Source of the DNA: JBEKYD01 sp049509915
GTDB taxonomy: Bacteria; Acidobacteriota; Terriglobia; Bryobacterales; Bryobacteraceae
Assembly (NCBI GenBank): GCA_049509915.1
Contig: JBEKZL010000015.1
Location: forward strand, 1-50,187
Length of the DNA: 50,187 nt
Reading direction: 5' to 3'
Shown here piece after piece: positions 8,350-16,520 of the stretch. The first letter of the stretch is position 1; each line of letters begins with the position of its first letter. The notes under the pieces are model-generated. The model worked only from the letters and a program-made list of their open reading frames with translations. It was not told the origin of the DNA and ran no database searches. A program made the translations under genes and the position numbers.

Positions 8350-9804
8350 ATGAACCCGTTGCGTTTTACAGTACTAACTTTGGCTGTGTGCCTCGGCGCG
8401 TCCGGCACCCAGGCGGATTCGGCCAGTCTGCTGCCCCGAATCCAGAAAATTGTCGGCGAGGTATCCCAGGACCGGATCCGCGCCACCGTCGCCCGGCTGG
8501 TTTCTTTTGGCACGCGCAATACCCTTTCCTCTCAGGACGATCCGGAGCGCGGCATTGGCGCGGCGCGCAAATGGATCCTCCAGGAACTTCAGAGCTACGG
8601 CCCGCGCCTCCAGGTTCGCTACGACCACTGGCGGGTAAAGAAGCAGGGCCAGCGCATCGTCAAGGATATCGACCTCTATAACGTGATTGCGGTGTTACCC
8701 GGCAAGACCAACCCGGAGGCCCAGATCCTCGTCACCGCCCATTACGATTCGCTCAATCTGGGTACGCCGGCCGGTGGCACCGAACGGGACGGCAATGCCG
8801 GCACAGCCAATGGGGGCCTCGATTCTGCGCCGGTCGCAGTCGGCGAACGCCCGGTGCAATCCGATTGGGAGACCAACATCGACCTTCTCGCACCCGGCGC
8901 CTGCGACGACGCCAGCGGCGTCGCGGCCGTGATGGAATTGGCCCGCGTGATGAGCCAGTACGAATTCGAAAAGACGCTCGTGTTTATCGCTTTCGCAGGC
9001 GAAGAGCAGGGACTGGTGGGCAGCACCCTCGAAGCCGCCAAGGCCAAGAAAGAGAACCTGGCGATCGAGGCCGTGTTGAATAACGACATCGTCGGCACCG
9101 AGGTCAGCGGCGACGGCCGAACCGGCAACCGCGCGGTAGCGGTTTATGGCGACGACGTGCTGGATTCGCCCGCCCAGCAACTGGCCCGCTACGTCCATAC
9201 CGTCGGTCAGCTCTATCTGCCGCAAATGTCGGTCAATGCCATTTACATGCAGGACCGGCTGGGACGCGGCGGCGACCACTCCCCGTTCCAGCAGGAAGGC
9301 TATCCGGCGGTGCGCCTTTCCACCCCCAACGAGATCCTGGCGAATCAGCATCACGCCACCGACACGCTCGAGAATATGTCCGTCCCCTATACAGCCCGGG
9401 TGGCCTGCGTGAATGCAGCCGCGGCGGCCAGCCTGGCGCTGGCGCCGCGCACGCCGGATGTCATGAGCCAACCGCGCGGCGGAAGCGGCAGTGGCGCGCC
9501 CACCGCCAGTCGCCGGCTCCCCATGATCTCCCGCGGCGGCGGTTACGACGCCGTTTTGCGCTGGCGGACCGCCGGCTCCGACGCCAGCCTCAAGGGCTAC
9601 GCCATCGTGATGCGCGCCACCACTTCGCCGTTTTGGGAGCGGGAAATTTACGTCGGCAAGGTGAACCAATTCATCCTGAAAGGCGTCTCCATCGACGAAA
9701 CCCGCTTTGGCGTCAAAGCCATCGGGGTGGACGGCAGCGAAAGCCTGGTAGCCGCCTACGCCTATCCGCCCCGCCAGAAAGTGGAGTACCAGACGGTGGA
9801 GTAA
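8350..9804 (+). CDS. M28 family zinc aminopeptidase, exported
   Basis: A 484-residue exported peptidase. ATG 8350 starts a signal peptide (MNPLRFTVLTLAVCLGASG); an upstream ATG at 8317 in frame would hide it. The M28 dinuclear zinc site is complete: His131 and Asp133 in TAHYDS, the bridging Asp187 in CDDASGV, Glu218/Glu219 in GEEQGLVGS, Asp246 in NNDIVG and His310 in GDHSPFQQEG. The last 110 or so residues form a separate, probably fibronectin-like or other beta domain (VLRWRTAGSDASLKGYAIVM). It should remove N-terminal residues from peptides outside the cytoplasm. It stands alone between two oppositely oriented kinases and its 3' end nearly meets the second kinase. Confidence 0.9.
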   Translation: MNPLRFTVLTLAVCLGASGTQADSASLLPRIQKIVGEVSQDRIRATVARLVSFGTRNTLSSQDDPERGIGAARKWILQELQSYGPRLQVRYDHWRVKKQGQRIVKDIDLYNVIAVLPGKTNPEAQILVTAHYDSLNLGTPAGGTERDGNAGTANGGLDSAPVAVGERPVQSDWETNIDLLAPGACDDASGVAAVMELARVMSQYEFEKTLVFIAFAGEEQGLVGSTLEAAKAKKENLAIEAVLNNDIVGTEVSGDGRTGNRAVAVYGDDVLDSPAQQLARYVHTVGQLYLPQMSVNAIYMQDRLGRGGDHSPFQQEGYPAVRLSTPNEILANQHHATDTLENMSVPYTARVACVNAAAAASLALAPRTPDVMSQPRGGSGSGAPTASRRLPMISRGGGYDAVLRWRTAGSDASLKGYAIVMRATTSPFWEREIYVGKVNQFILKGVSIDETRFGVKAIGVDGSESLVAAYAYPPRQKVEYQTVE

Positions 9805-9841
9805 CCCGGATGGTCAATCCGTCGCTGGACGGCGAACTCTT

Positions 9842-11620
9842 TTACGCCAGCACTCCGATGAAGCCATGAATAGTTTGAAACAGCGTGGCCGTCTGAACCG
9901 GTTTGGAGGGGAAAGCGTCCATGCCGGCAGCAAAACAGCGTTCGCGATCGACAGTCATGGTGTGCGCCGTTAGAGCCACGATCGGCACATGAGCGCCGGT
10001 CTCTTGCTCGCGCTGGAGGATGAGCGCCGCCGCCTCGCAGCCGTCCATGACAGGTATCTGAATGTCCATCAGCACGAGATCGAAAGCTTGACTGCCGACG
10101 GCTTTCACAGCCTCCCGCCCATCGCCCACCACCACCGTCGAACAGCCGGATTTTTCCAGCATTCGTTTCACCACCCGTTGGTCCACGGCGTTGTCCTCCG
10201 CCACCAGAACGTGCGCGCGCCGTCCCGGAACGCCTTGGCTGGCGCCCTGCTCCGGCTGGCGCGGATCCGGCGCCGGCAGCCTCGCCGCCCGCCGGCAGCG
10301 GATGGTGAAATGGAAGGCGCTGCCCCCGCTCTCGCGATTCTCGGCCCAAATCGTTCCCCCCATCAGCCGCACCAGTTTCGAAGCGATGCTCAACCCGAGG
10401 CCGACGCCGCCGTGGCGGCGGGTGAGGGAACCGTCGGCTTGAGTAAACGCGTCGAAAATGCTGCTCAGCTTGGCGCTGGCAATTCCAACACCGGTGTCGG
10501 TAACGGTGAAGTGCAGGCAAAGCCCGCTCGCGTCGTCGGATTCTACCGCGGCCGAGAGCCGTACCTCGCCTCGATCGGTGAACTTGATCGCATTGCCGGC
10601 CAGGTGCGTGACGACTTGCCGCAACCGGGCCGCATCGCCCAAAACCACCTCGGGCGCGCCGGGCGAGATCTCGTATTCTAGGCTTAAACCCTTTTCCCGT
10701 GCCCGAGGCCCCAGGCACTCGATGGTTTCCTCCAAGCTTTGACGTAGCCGGAAGGCCGTGGCGGCAAGCTCGATTGTTCCCGCTTCCACCCCGGCGAAAT
10801 CCAGCACCTCGTCGATGGTCATCAGCAGAGATTCGGCCGAACTCTTGACGGTAGCCAGATAGCCCCTCTGTTCGGCTGAGAGCTCCGTATCGAGAGCCAA
10901 CTCGCTCATCCCGATAATGCCGTTCAGCGGCGTGCGCATCTCGTGGCTCATGTTGGCCAGAAACTGGCTTTTAGCCCGGTTCGCCGTTTCGGCCTCCTCC
11001 TTGGCTCGTTTGAGGACTTGCTCGGCGAGCTTCTGCTCCGTGATATCCGTGTGCGAGCCGACGAACCGCAGTGGGTGTCCCGCGGCGTCCCACTGCGCCT
11101 GGCCGCGGGCCAGCACCCAGCGATAACTGCCGTCTTTGGCTCGCAAACGGTATTCGACAGAGTAATAAGGAGTCACCCGTTCCAGGTGTTCCCCCTTGGC
11201 ACGTTGGACCATGGCTATGTCGTCGGGATGAACGCGGCTGAGCCATTCCTCGCTGCGGTTTTCGATCTCCGAGTCTTCGTAGCCCAGAATCTGCTTCCAA
11301 CGCGGCGATAAGAAGACTTTGCCGGTGGCCGCGTCCCAGTCGAAGATGCCGTCGTTGTTCCCGCGCACGGCCAGTTGCCAACGGTCTTCGGAGGCCCGCG
11401 CCTGTCGTTCGGCTCTCAGCCGTCGGCTGACGTTCAGCGCGACTCCCATGACGCCCGTGACGACGCCGCCCAAATCCCGCTTAGGATTGATCCACAATTC
11501 GAAGGCGTAGTCTTTGGTTTCGTCGGTCCAGATTACGGCCTCGCCGGCCAGGGCTCGGCGGACGCACTCCTGAACCGCGGGATTATCCTTATTCACCTCG
11601 AAAAACGATTGGCCGACCAC
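9842..11620 (-). CDS. PAS hybrid histidine kinase, main part
   Basis: Carries, in order, the end of one PAS domain, a full PAS/PAC pair (GIFDWDAATGKVFLSPRW ... GSHTDITEQKLAE), HisKA with the acceptor His in NMSHEMRTPLNG, HATPase (HLAGNAIKFT, DTGVGI, GVGLGLSI) and one receiver domain (VLVAEDN, LMDIQIPVMDG, FPSKPVQ). The ATG at 11620 lies inside the first PAS domain: the preceding codons in this frame back to 11695 read ALDARGIYTLSEGKG, a normal PAS start, and join the N-terminal piece at 11697-11898 if one T is restored. So the native gene is probably 9842-11898. As it stands, the protein would lack its membrane anchor and part of a PAS domain. Confidence 0.85.
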   Translation of the reverse strand: MVGQSFFEVNKDNPAVQECVRRALAGEAVIWTDETKDYAFELWINPKRDLGGVVTGVMGVALNVSRRLRAERQARASEDRWQLAVRGNNDGIFDWDAATGKVFLSPRWKQILGYEDSEIENRSEEWLSRVHPDDIAMVQRAKGEHLERVTPYYSVEYRLRAKDGSYRWVLARGQAQWDAAGHPLRFVGSHTDITEQKLAEQVLKRAKEEAETANRAKSQFLANMSHEMRTPLNGIIGMSELALDTELSAEQRGYLATVKSSAESLLMTIDEVLDFAGVEAGTIELAATAFRLRQSLEETIECLGPRAREKGLSLEYEISPGAPEVVLGDAARLRQVVTHLAGNAIKFTDRGEVRLSAAVESDDASGLCLHFTVTDTGVGIASAKLSSIFDAFTQADGSLTRRHGGVGLGLSIASKLVRLMGGTIWAENRESGGSAFHFTIRCRRAARLPAPDPRQPEQGASQGVPGRRAHVLVAEDNAVDQRVVKRMLEKSGCSTVVVGDGREAVKAVGSQAFDLVLMDIQIPVMDGCEAAALILQREQETGAHVPIVALTAHTMTVDRERCFAAGMDAFPSKPVQTATLFQTIHGFIGVLA

Positions 11621-11898
11621 CTGTCCGGGCTTACGGCCCAGGGTGTCGAGACCCTTGCCTTCGGAGAGGGTATAGATGCCGCGCGCATCGAGGGCGAAAA
11701 GATGATTGTCTGATGGGATAGCACCGCGTGCAGCCTCAGCTCACTCGCTTCGAGGGCAGCAGCCCGTTTGCGCGAGACCCGAATTTCGTCGCGCGCTGCT
11801 AACAGCCGCGATACGACTCGCCGGACCAGAAGCGCGACCGCGGCGGCCAGGCCACACAAACCGAGCGAATAGAGACCACCACCCATCCTGGTGTCCAT
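11593..11898 (-). CDS. N-terminal piece of PAS hybrid kinase (frameshifted)
   Basis: From ATG 11898 the frame encodes a membrane helix (LYSLGLCGLAAAVALLV), a short coiled linker (AARDEIRVSRKRAAALEASE) and the first strand of a PAS domain (LRLHAVLSHQTIIF). It then leaves the PAS sequence at a run of four T (11700-11697 on the minus strand) and reads 35 out-of-frame residues to a stop at 11593. Adding one base there joins it to the kinase body. The valid coding part is about 11697-11898. A genuine mutation and a homopolymer sequencing error are both possible. Confidence 0.75.
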   Translation of the reverse strand: MDTRMGGGLYSLGLCGLAAAVALLVRRVVSRLLAARDEIRVSRKRAAALEASELRLHAVLSHQTIIFSPSMRAASIPSPKARVSTPWAVSPDRWSANRFSR

Positions 11899-12201
11899 AT
11901 CGGCAGTTGGCGCGCGTTTCTGTGGTAATATCTATAACTGATTTGTATTCAATGAAATACGGGCCACGCAGAAGGCGCCGAAATGGCTGGTCAATTGCCT
12001 AAGAAGGGGCCCGCGCAACCGTGTGACCACCTCCCCCGAGATTCGCCATCGCGGTTGCGCCTGCCGCCTTTAAGAACTCTTCTGTTGTACCCCGCCGGCC
12101 AGACCTGGCGCTAGCGCCGAGCGGGGCTTTTCAACAGATTTCTCGGGCTGCGATGGCAAGTATTTAACATCGTGCCGATGTGGTAATGATGTGAATAAAT
12201 C
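11899..12201. other. Divergent intergenic region, kinase/nagA
   Basis: About 300 bp between the start of the PAS kinase and nagA, so it should hold promoters in both directions. It includes the hairpin at 12090-12126 with a short T run. No convincing sigma70 pair or known RNA motif was recognised. Confidence 0.5.
12090..12131 (+). terminator. Terminator-like hairpin in nagA leader
   Basis: Arms CCCCGC (12090-12095) and GCGGGG (12121-12126) enclose the palindrome GGCGCTAGCGCC, and CTTTTC follows. No + strand gene ends before it, so if it works it would end transcripts inside the nagA leader (attenuator) rather than after a gene. It may also be just a stable palindrome. Confidence 0.35.
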
Positions 12202-13341
12202 ATGAAGATCCAGAAACGCTTCGGGCGAGACGCGGCCAGCGGCCGGGTAGTAGAGATCGCGTTCGGGGAAACCGTGTTTTCGGCCGGCGAAAGCGATGCC
12301 GCCACCGAACTCTATCTAGCTCCCGGATTCGTCGATCTGCAGGTGAACGGTTTTGCGGGGGTCGACTTCAATCGGCCGGATCAGCCAGCCGAGGAGATCG
12401 ACCGGGCCTTGCGCGCCGCCCTCGCCACTGGCGTGACGCGGCTCTTGCCCACCGTAATTACGGCATCGCCGGAGCACATCCTCGCGGCTTTGCGCAACCT
12501 GACCCGCGCCCGCCGCGCCTCGGCGGTGGGACGCGCCGTGGCGGGGTTTCACGTGGAGGGGCCGCACATCGCCGGGGAAGACGGTCCGCGCGGGGCGCAC
12601 CCGCGCGCCTGGGTTCGCACCCCTTCGATCGAGGAATTTCGAAGCTGGATGGATGCGTCCGAAGGTCTGCTGCGGGTGGTCACGCTCGCACCCGAGTATC
12701 CCGAGGCGTCGCGCTATATCGAGGCCGTCGTGGCCCACGGGGTGGTGGCCGCGATCGGTCACACCGCGGCCACCGGCGCCCAGATTGCCGACGCCGTCAG
12801 CGCTGGAGCCTCGCTTTCCACCCACCTTGGCAACGGCGCCCACGCGGTGCTGCGCCGCCACCCCAACTACCTTTGGGAACAGTTGGCCGCCGATCGCCTC
12901 ATGGCCAGTTTCATTGCCGATGGCATTCACCTGGACGCGCCCTTTCTGAAAACTGCCTTTCGTGCTAAAGGCGCGGCGCGGACGGTGCTGGTGACGGATG
13001 CGGCCTCTCCGGCGGCGGCCCTGCCCGGGACCTATAACCTGGGCGAACAGAAGGTCGAGTTGACGCCCGGCGGCCGGGTGGTGCTCGCCGGCACCGACCG
13101 GCTGGCCGGGAGCGCGCTCACCATGAACCGCGCCGTGACGAACCTCATGCGTCTGGCTGGAGCCACCCTGGCCGACGCCATAGCGGCCGCGACCGTGAAC
13201 GCCGCCAGGGCCGGAGGCATCGCTGGCCGCGCTCGAGGCTTGGTCCCCGGCGAAAAGGCCGATTTCCTCTTCTTCCGCTTCGAAACCCCCGAGGACGGCC
13301 TCCGCGTGGTCGAAACCTGGATCGATGGGGAGCGGGTGTAG
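12202..13341 (+). CDS. nagA: N-acetylglucosamine-6-phosphate deacetylase
   Basis: A 379-residue amidohydrolase that removes acetate from GlcNAc-6-phosphate in the cytoplasm, feeding amino-sugar recycling or chitin and peptidoglycan sugar use. The family pattern is clear: PGFVDLQVNGFAGVDFN near the N-terminus, Glu119 in HVEGPHI, His187 in IGHTAA, His208 in HLGNGAH and Asp266 in VTDAAS, which are the metal, substrate and catalytic positions. The N-terminal beta domain is short, and length is normal for the family. There is no nagB or transporter next to it, so it appears to be a stand-alone gene. ATG 12202 begins the only sensible frame; a clear Shine-Dalgarno is not visible. Confidence 0.93.
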   Translation: MKIQKRFGRDAASGRVVEIAFGETVFSAGESDAATELYLAPGFVDLQVNGFAGVDFNRPDQPAEEIDRALRAALATGVTRLLPTVITASPEHILAALRNLTRARRASAVGRAVAGFHVEGPHIAGEDGPRGAHPRAWVRTPSIEEFRSWMDASEGLLRVVTLAPEYPEASRYIEAVVAHGVVAAIGHTAATGAQIADAVSAGASLSTHLGNGAHAVLRRHPNYLWEQLAADRLMASFIADGIHLDAPFLKTAFRAKGAARTVLVTDAASPAAALPGTYNLGEQKVELTPGGRVVLAGTDRLAGSALTMNRAVTNLMRLAGATLADAIAAATVNAARAGGIAGRARGLVPGEKADFLFFRFETPEDGLRVVETWIDGERV

Positions 13342-13480
13342 TTTAGTCGGTTATTTCGGAAATACGCCAACGTATTTCCGGGACACCGTCGCTTACCAGG
13401 CCGCGACCGCAACGGAGCAGTGCTTTCACTTCCGCCAAGAATACGTTGCCGCGTTTATGAAACGGTGTAGCTTAGGGGGT

Positions 13481-14719
13481 ATGCTTTCTTCCCGCAGAGG
13501 CTTTCTGGGAGCGGCCGCCGGCGGCGCATTTCTCCAGCCCGTGCCGGGTGACGCGGAAGAGAATACCGGCGCGGCCGACCGGGCCTATTGGCTCAGCGTG
13601 GCGGCGCGCCTGGCTGAGCCGGTGCTGACTGCCCTTAGCCGGCGCAGGCTGCGCGCCACCATGCCGGTCGAAGCTCCCCGCGGAAACCTCGACGACCGGC
13701 GGCTTTATACCCATCTGGAAGCCTTCGGACGGCTGATGGCCGGTATCGCGCCCTGGCTGGAATCGGGCGCCGCGGCCGCCGGCGGCGAAACCCGCCAACG
13801 CGCCCGCTACGCCGAGTTGGCCCGCCAGGCGCTCCAGGCCGCCACCGACCCCGCTTCTCCCGATTACCTTAACTTCACCCACGGCCAGCAGCCCCTGGTG
13901 GATGCCGCGTTTCTGGCACAGGCGCTGTTGCGCGCGCCGGGTGAGCTTTGGCGTAAGCTCGACCGCGCCACCCAGCGCCTCGTGGTGGAGGCGCTACGCT
14001 CCACCCGCGCCATTCGACCCGGCGCCAGCAACTGGCTTCTGTTCAGCGCCACCGTCGAAGCCGCCCTGCACCTGGCCGGCGAGGCCTGGGATTCCATGCG
14101 CGTCGATTACGCCCTGCGCCAGCACCAGGCTTGGTACAAAGGCGACGGCGTCTACGGCGACGGCGCCCAGTTCCACTGGGATTACTACAACAGCTTCGTC
14201 ATCCAGCCCATGCTTCTCGACGTTCTGGAATCCCTCGCGCCCGGCGTCCCGGATTGGGAGGCGATGCTTCCGGCCGCACTGGCGCGCGCCCGGCGCTATG
14301 CCGCCATCCAGGAACGAATGATCGGCCCCGACGCGGCCTTCCCGTGGATGGGCCGCTCCTCGGCCTATCGCTTCGGCGCCTTTCACCTGCTGGCGGCCAT
14401 CGCCCTGCGGCGCCAGTTGCCGGAAGGCGTGTCTCCCGAACAGGTGCGCTGCGCCCTGACCGCCGTAATGCGCCGCATGGTCGAAGCTCCGGGAACCTTC
14501 GACTCGCGGGGATGGCTCACGGTGGGCTTTTGCGGGCACCAGCCGGCCATCGCCGAACCCTATATTTCCACCGGCAGCCTCTACCTTTGCGCCACCGCTC
14601 TGCTGCCGCTGAGCCTGGAGCCGGCGGACCCTTTCTGGAGCGGCCCGCCGCACCCCTGGACCGCGCGGAAAATCTGGCGCGGCGACGATCTCCCTGCCGA
14701 CCACGCTCTGGCCGAATAG
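13481..14719 (+). CDS. DUF2264 family protein with Tat-type signal
   Basis: A 412-residue protein starting at ATG 13481, behind AGGGGGT. The N-terminus MLSSRRGFLGAAAGGAF has the twin-arginine pattern (S-R-R-G-F-L), so export by Tat is likely. The rest matches the DUF2264 family as I know it: alpha-helical, with conserved blocks such as YKGDGVYGDG, FHWDYYNSFVIQPM and RWS-like FPWMGRSSAYRFG. These features recall (alpha/alpha)-barrel glycan-active enzymes, and members often sit with polysaccharide degradation genes, but the reaction is not established. The frame extends upstream to 13325 over the end of nagA; that stretch has no protein-like character. Function: unknown, probably glycan related (inference). 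Confidence 0.82.
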   Translation: MLSSRRGFLGAAAGGAFLQPVPGDAEENTGAADRAYWLSVAARLAEPVLTALSRRRLRATMPVEAPRGNLDDRRLYTHLEAFGRLMAGIAPWLESGAAAAGGETRQRARYAELARQALQAATDPASPDYLNFTHGQQPLVDAAFLAQALLRAPGELWRKLDRATQRLVVEALRSTRAIRPGASNWLLFSATVEAALHLAGEAWDSMRVDYALRQHQAWYKGDGVYGDGAQFHWDYYNSFVIQPMLLDVLESLAPGVPDWEAMLPAALARARRYAAIQERMIGPDAAFPWMGRSSAYRFGAFHLLAAIALRRQLPEGVSPEQVRCALTAVMRRMVEAPGTFDSRGWLTVGFCGHQPAIAEPYISTGSLYLCATALLPLSLEPADPFWSGPPHPWTARKIWRGDDLPADHALAE

Positions 14720-14770
14720 GCGCGCGCCTTCCCGAATCTCATCCGCGCCGCCAGCCGGGGCATCTCCCTG

Positions 14771-14865
14771 GTGGGGCAGGCGGTCCCGCCTGCCCGCCGG
14801 TTCTCAACCGGCGCCCCACCGGACGGTTTGCAATCAGCGACCTGAAGAGCGTCTTCAACGGAGCG
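14771..14865 (+). repeat. REP-like palindromic element A, copy 2
   Basis: A perfect 10-bp stem (14774-14783 with 14786-14795) with a 2-base loop is followed by a second hairpin, GCCGGTT-CTC-AACCGGC, and by about 60 bp that match 206-275. The element lies between two genes transcribed in the same direction and may also act to protect or end the upstream transcript. Confidence 0.75.
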
Positions 14866-14990
14866 TTTGCCGCGCGTAAATTGGGAATTCCCCCAAGTCG
14901 GCTACCCACCCCCCGGCGGCGGTGGCGCGCCGCAGTCGCCTTTGGCGATGGTAGAGTATTTTAGGAATCCGCCCCTCCGGGAGCAACATC

Positions 14991-15953
14991 ATGAATGCCG
15001 CCGTTGTCACTGCCTTCGATAAGCCTCCTAGCTACAGCTCATTCGCCGAGCCCGTGCCCGCCGAAGGAGAACAGCTCGTAAACGTAACCGCCGCCGGTCT
15101 CCACCCGATCGTTAAGACGCTGGCGAGCGGCACTCACTACGGCAGTACCGGAGGACTGCCACTCGTTGCCGGAGTCGATGGCGTGGGGCGGCTCGAAAAC
15201 GGCGTGCGCGTCTATTTTGGCGTCTCCAGAAAACCGTTCGGAACTTTCGCCGAGCGTGCCTTGGCGCCAAACTGGATGTGCCTGCCGCTGCCTGACGGAA
15301 TCGGCGACGAGACCGCCGCGGGAATCGCCAATCCTGCCATGTCTTCCTGGGTCGCGCTGACCATGCGGGCTAAGTTCGCCGCTGGAGAAAGCGTTCTGAT
15401 CCTGGGCGCAACCGGCACCGCCGGACAGCTTGCCGTGCAAATCGCCAAACGCCTCGGTGCGCGCCGCGTGGTCGCTGCCGGCCGTAATCCACAAGCCTTG
15501 GAAAAGTTGCCCGGACTGGGCGCGGACGCCACCGTTTCGCTCGATCAGGAGCGCCCGGCTCTGGTGTCTCAGTTTCGTCGCGAGATGGCGGAAACTCGCG
15601 TCGATGTGGTGCTCGATTATCTCTGGGGCTCGCCGGCGGAGAGCGCCATCGAGGCGATCTCTCAAAAGGGGCTGCAAAATACGGCTCCTCGCGTCCGCTT
15701 TGTTCAGATAGGGTCCAGCGCGGGCCGCGCCATCTCGCTGCCCGCTGCCACCTTGCGCAGTTCGGGGCTCGAGCTTCTCGGCAGCGGCTTCGGCAGCGCG
15801 TCCCTCGTTCAGATCCTTGGGTCCCTCGCCGAATTTTTCCAGGCGGCGGTGCGCCAGCCCTTTCTGTTCGAAACCAGGACCGCGCCGCTTCGTGACGTGG
15901 AAGCGCTTTGGAACACCTCGGAACAAGGCGTGCGGCTCGTGTTCCAACCCTGA
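14991..15953 (+). CDS. MDR-family zinc-independent oxidoreductase (quinone reductase-like)
   Basis: A 320-residue medium-chain dehydrogenase/reductase. The N-terminal GroES-like half ends near residue 110, and the nucleotide-binding half has VLILGATGTAGQLAVQIAKR (residues near 134-153), a Rossmann loop of the A-T-G-T-A-G type seen in NADPH-dependent quinone oxidoreductases. The Cys cluster of the structural zinc lobe is not seen, which also fits the quinone reductase branch. ATG 14991 has GGGAG at a good distance. It is likely a cytoplasmic NAD(P)H-dependent reductase; substrate unknown. No gene next to it suggests a pathway. Confidence 0.87.
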   Translation: MNAAVVTAFDKPPSYSSFAEPVPAEGEQLVNVTAAGLHPIVKTLASGTHYGSTGGLPLVAGVDGVGRLENGVRVYFGVSRKPFGTFAERALAPNWMCLPLPDGIGDETAAGIANPAMSSWVALTMRAKFAAGESVLILGATGTAGQLAVQIAKRLGARRVVAAGRNPQALEKLPGLGADATVSLDQERPALVSQFRREMAETRVDVVLDYLWGSPAESAIEAISQKGLQNTAPRVRFVQIGSSAGRAISLPAATLRSSGLELLGSGFGSASLVQILGSLAEFFQAAVRQPFLFETRTAPLRDVEALWNTSEQGVRLVFQP

Positions 15954-16043
15954 CGCGAGGCTAACTCAACCAGTTCCGCCTTCTTGCCTCCGGCCTTGTA
16001 TCCGCTTACCATCGTTGTAACCAGACTTCGGAGGCCGTCCGTC

Positions 16044-16336
16044 ATGATTCGTCGCGTCCTTTTGGCTATACCTGTCCTGCTTCTGCCCGCCCTCGCCACC
16101 GCACAGGTGAAAATGCTCCGCATGCCCACCTATTTCAAAGGCAAAGTCGCATTCAGCTACCTCGGCGATATCTGCGTGGCCGCGCGAGTGTCTATCCCGC
16201 ATCCGGCCAGAACATGGAAAACTTCGGCGTAGCGCCGGACATCTACATCGACAACGGCCCGGCCGATTTCCTCAGTCATCGCGACCGCCAACTGGAAAGA
16301 GCCATCGAAGTCCTGCTTCGTGCCGAGAGCAAGTAA
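16044..16336 (+). pseudogene. Tricorn-like S41 protease remnant (internal deletion)
   Basis: The first part, from ATG 16044 behind GGAGG, is a signal peptide and first propeller strand (MPTYFKGKVAFSYLGD) as in tricorn/TolB-like proteases. About 20 codons later a second frame carries NMENFGVAPDIYIDNGPADF and RDRQLERAIEVLL to TAA 16336, which is the usual end of the S41 protease domain of the same family. The family has about 1000 residues or more, so nearly the whole middle is gone, and the joint (near 16170-16200) also changes frame, giving a stop at 16230-16232. The gene was clearly lost by deletion; its start signals are still intact. Confidence 0.75.
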
Positions 16337-16462
16337 AGCGCCGCCAGCCAGCAAAGGAGAAACCCCTCCGCAAGGCCGCCTAAGACCCGATTGAAGCTCG
16401 TTTAGACTGCTGACTGTGTTAAGGATCACATACAGTACGCATATTAAATGGGGCCAGTACGG

Positions 16463-16477
16463 TTTGTCTATGACAAA
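16463..16477. promoter_or_regulatory. Possible operator overlapping -35
   Basis: A perfect inverted repeat TTTGTC-TAT-GACAAA covers the -35 box of the promoter at 16470-16499. Such a position fits a repressor site. The repressor is unknown, and a chance match is possible. Confidence 0.35.
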
Positions 16478-16499
16478 GACGGCCTGAACTCCGTATAAT
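16470..16499 (+). promoter_or_regulatory. Sigma70-type promoter
   Basis: ATGACA (16470-16475; five of six bases of TTGACA) and a perfect TATAAT (16494-16499) are 18 bp apart. The start of transcription would be near 16506, only about 15 bases before ATG 16521, so the leader would be very short. It is the best promoter match in the window. Confidence 0.6.
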
Positions 16500-16520
16500 T
16501 ACTCCACGGCGGTAAGCGTT

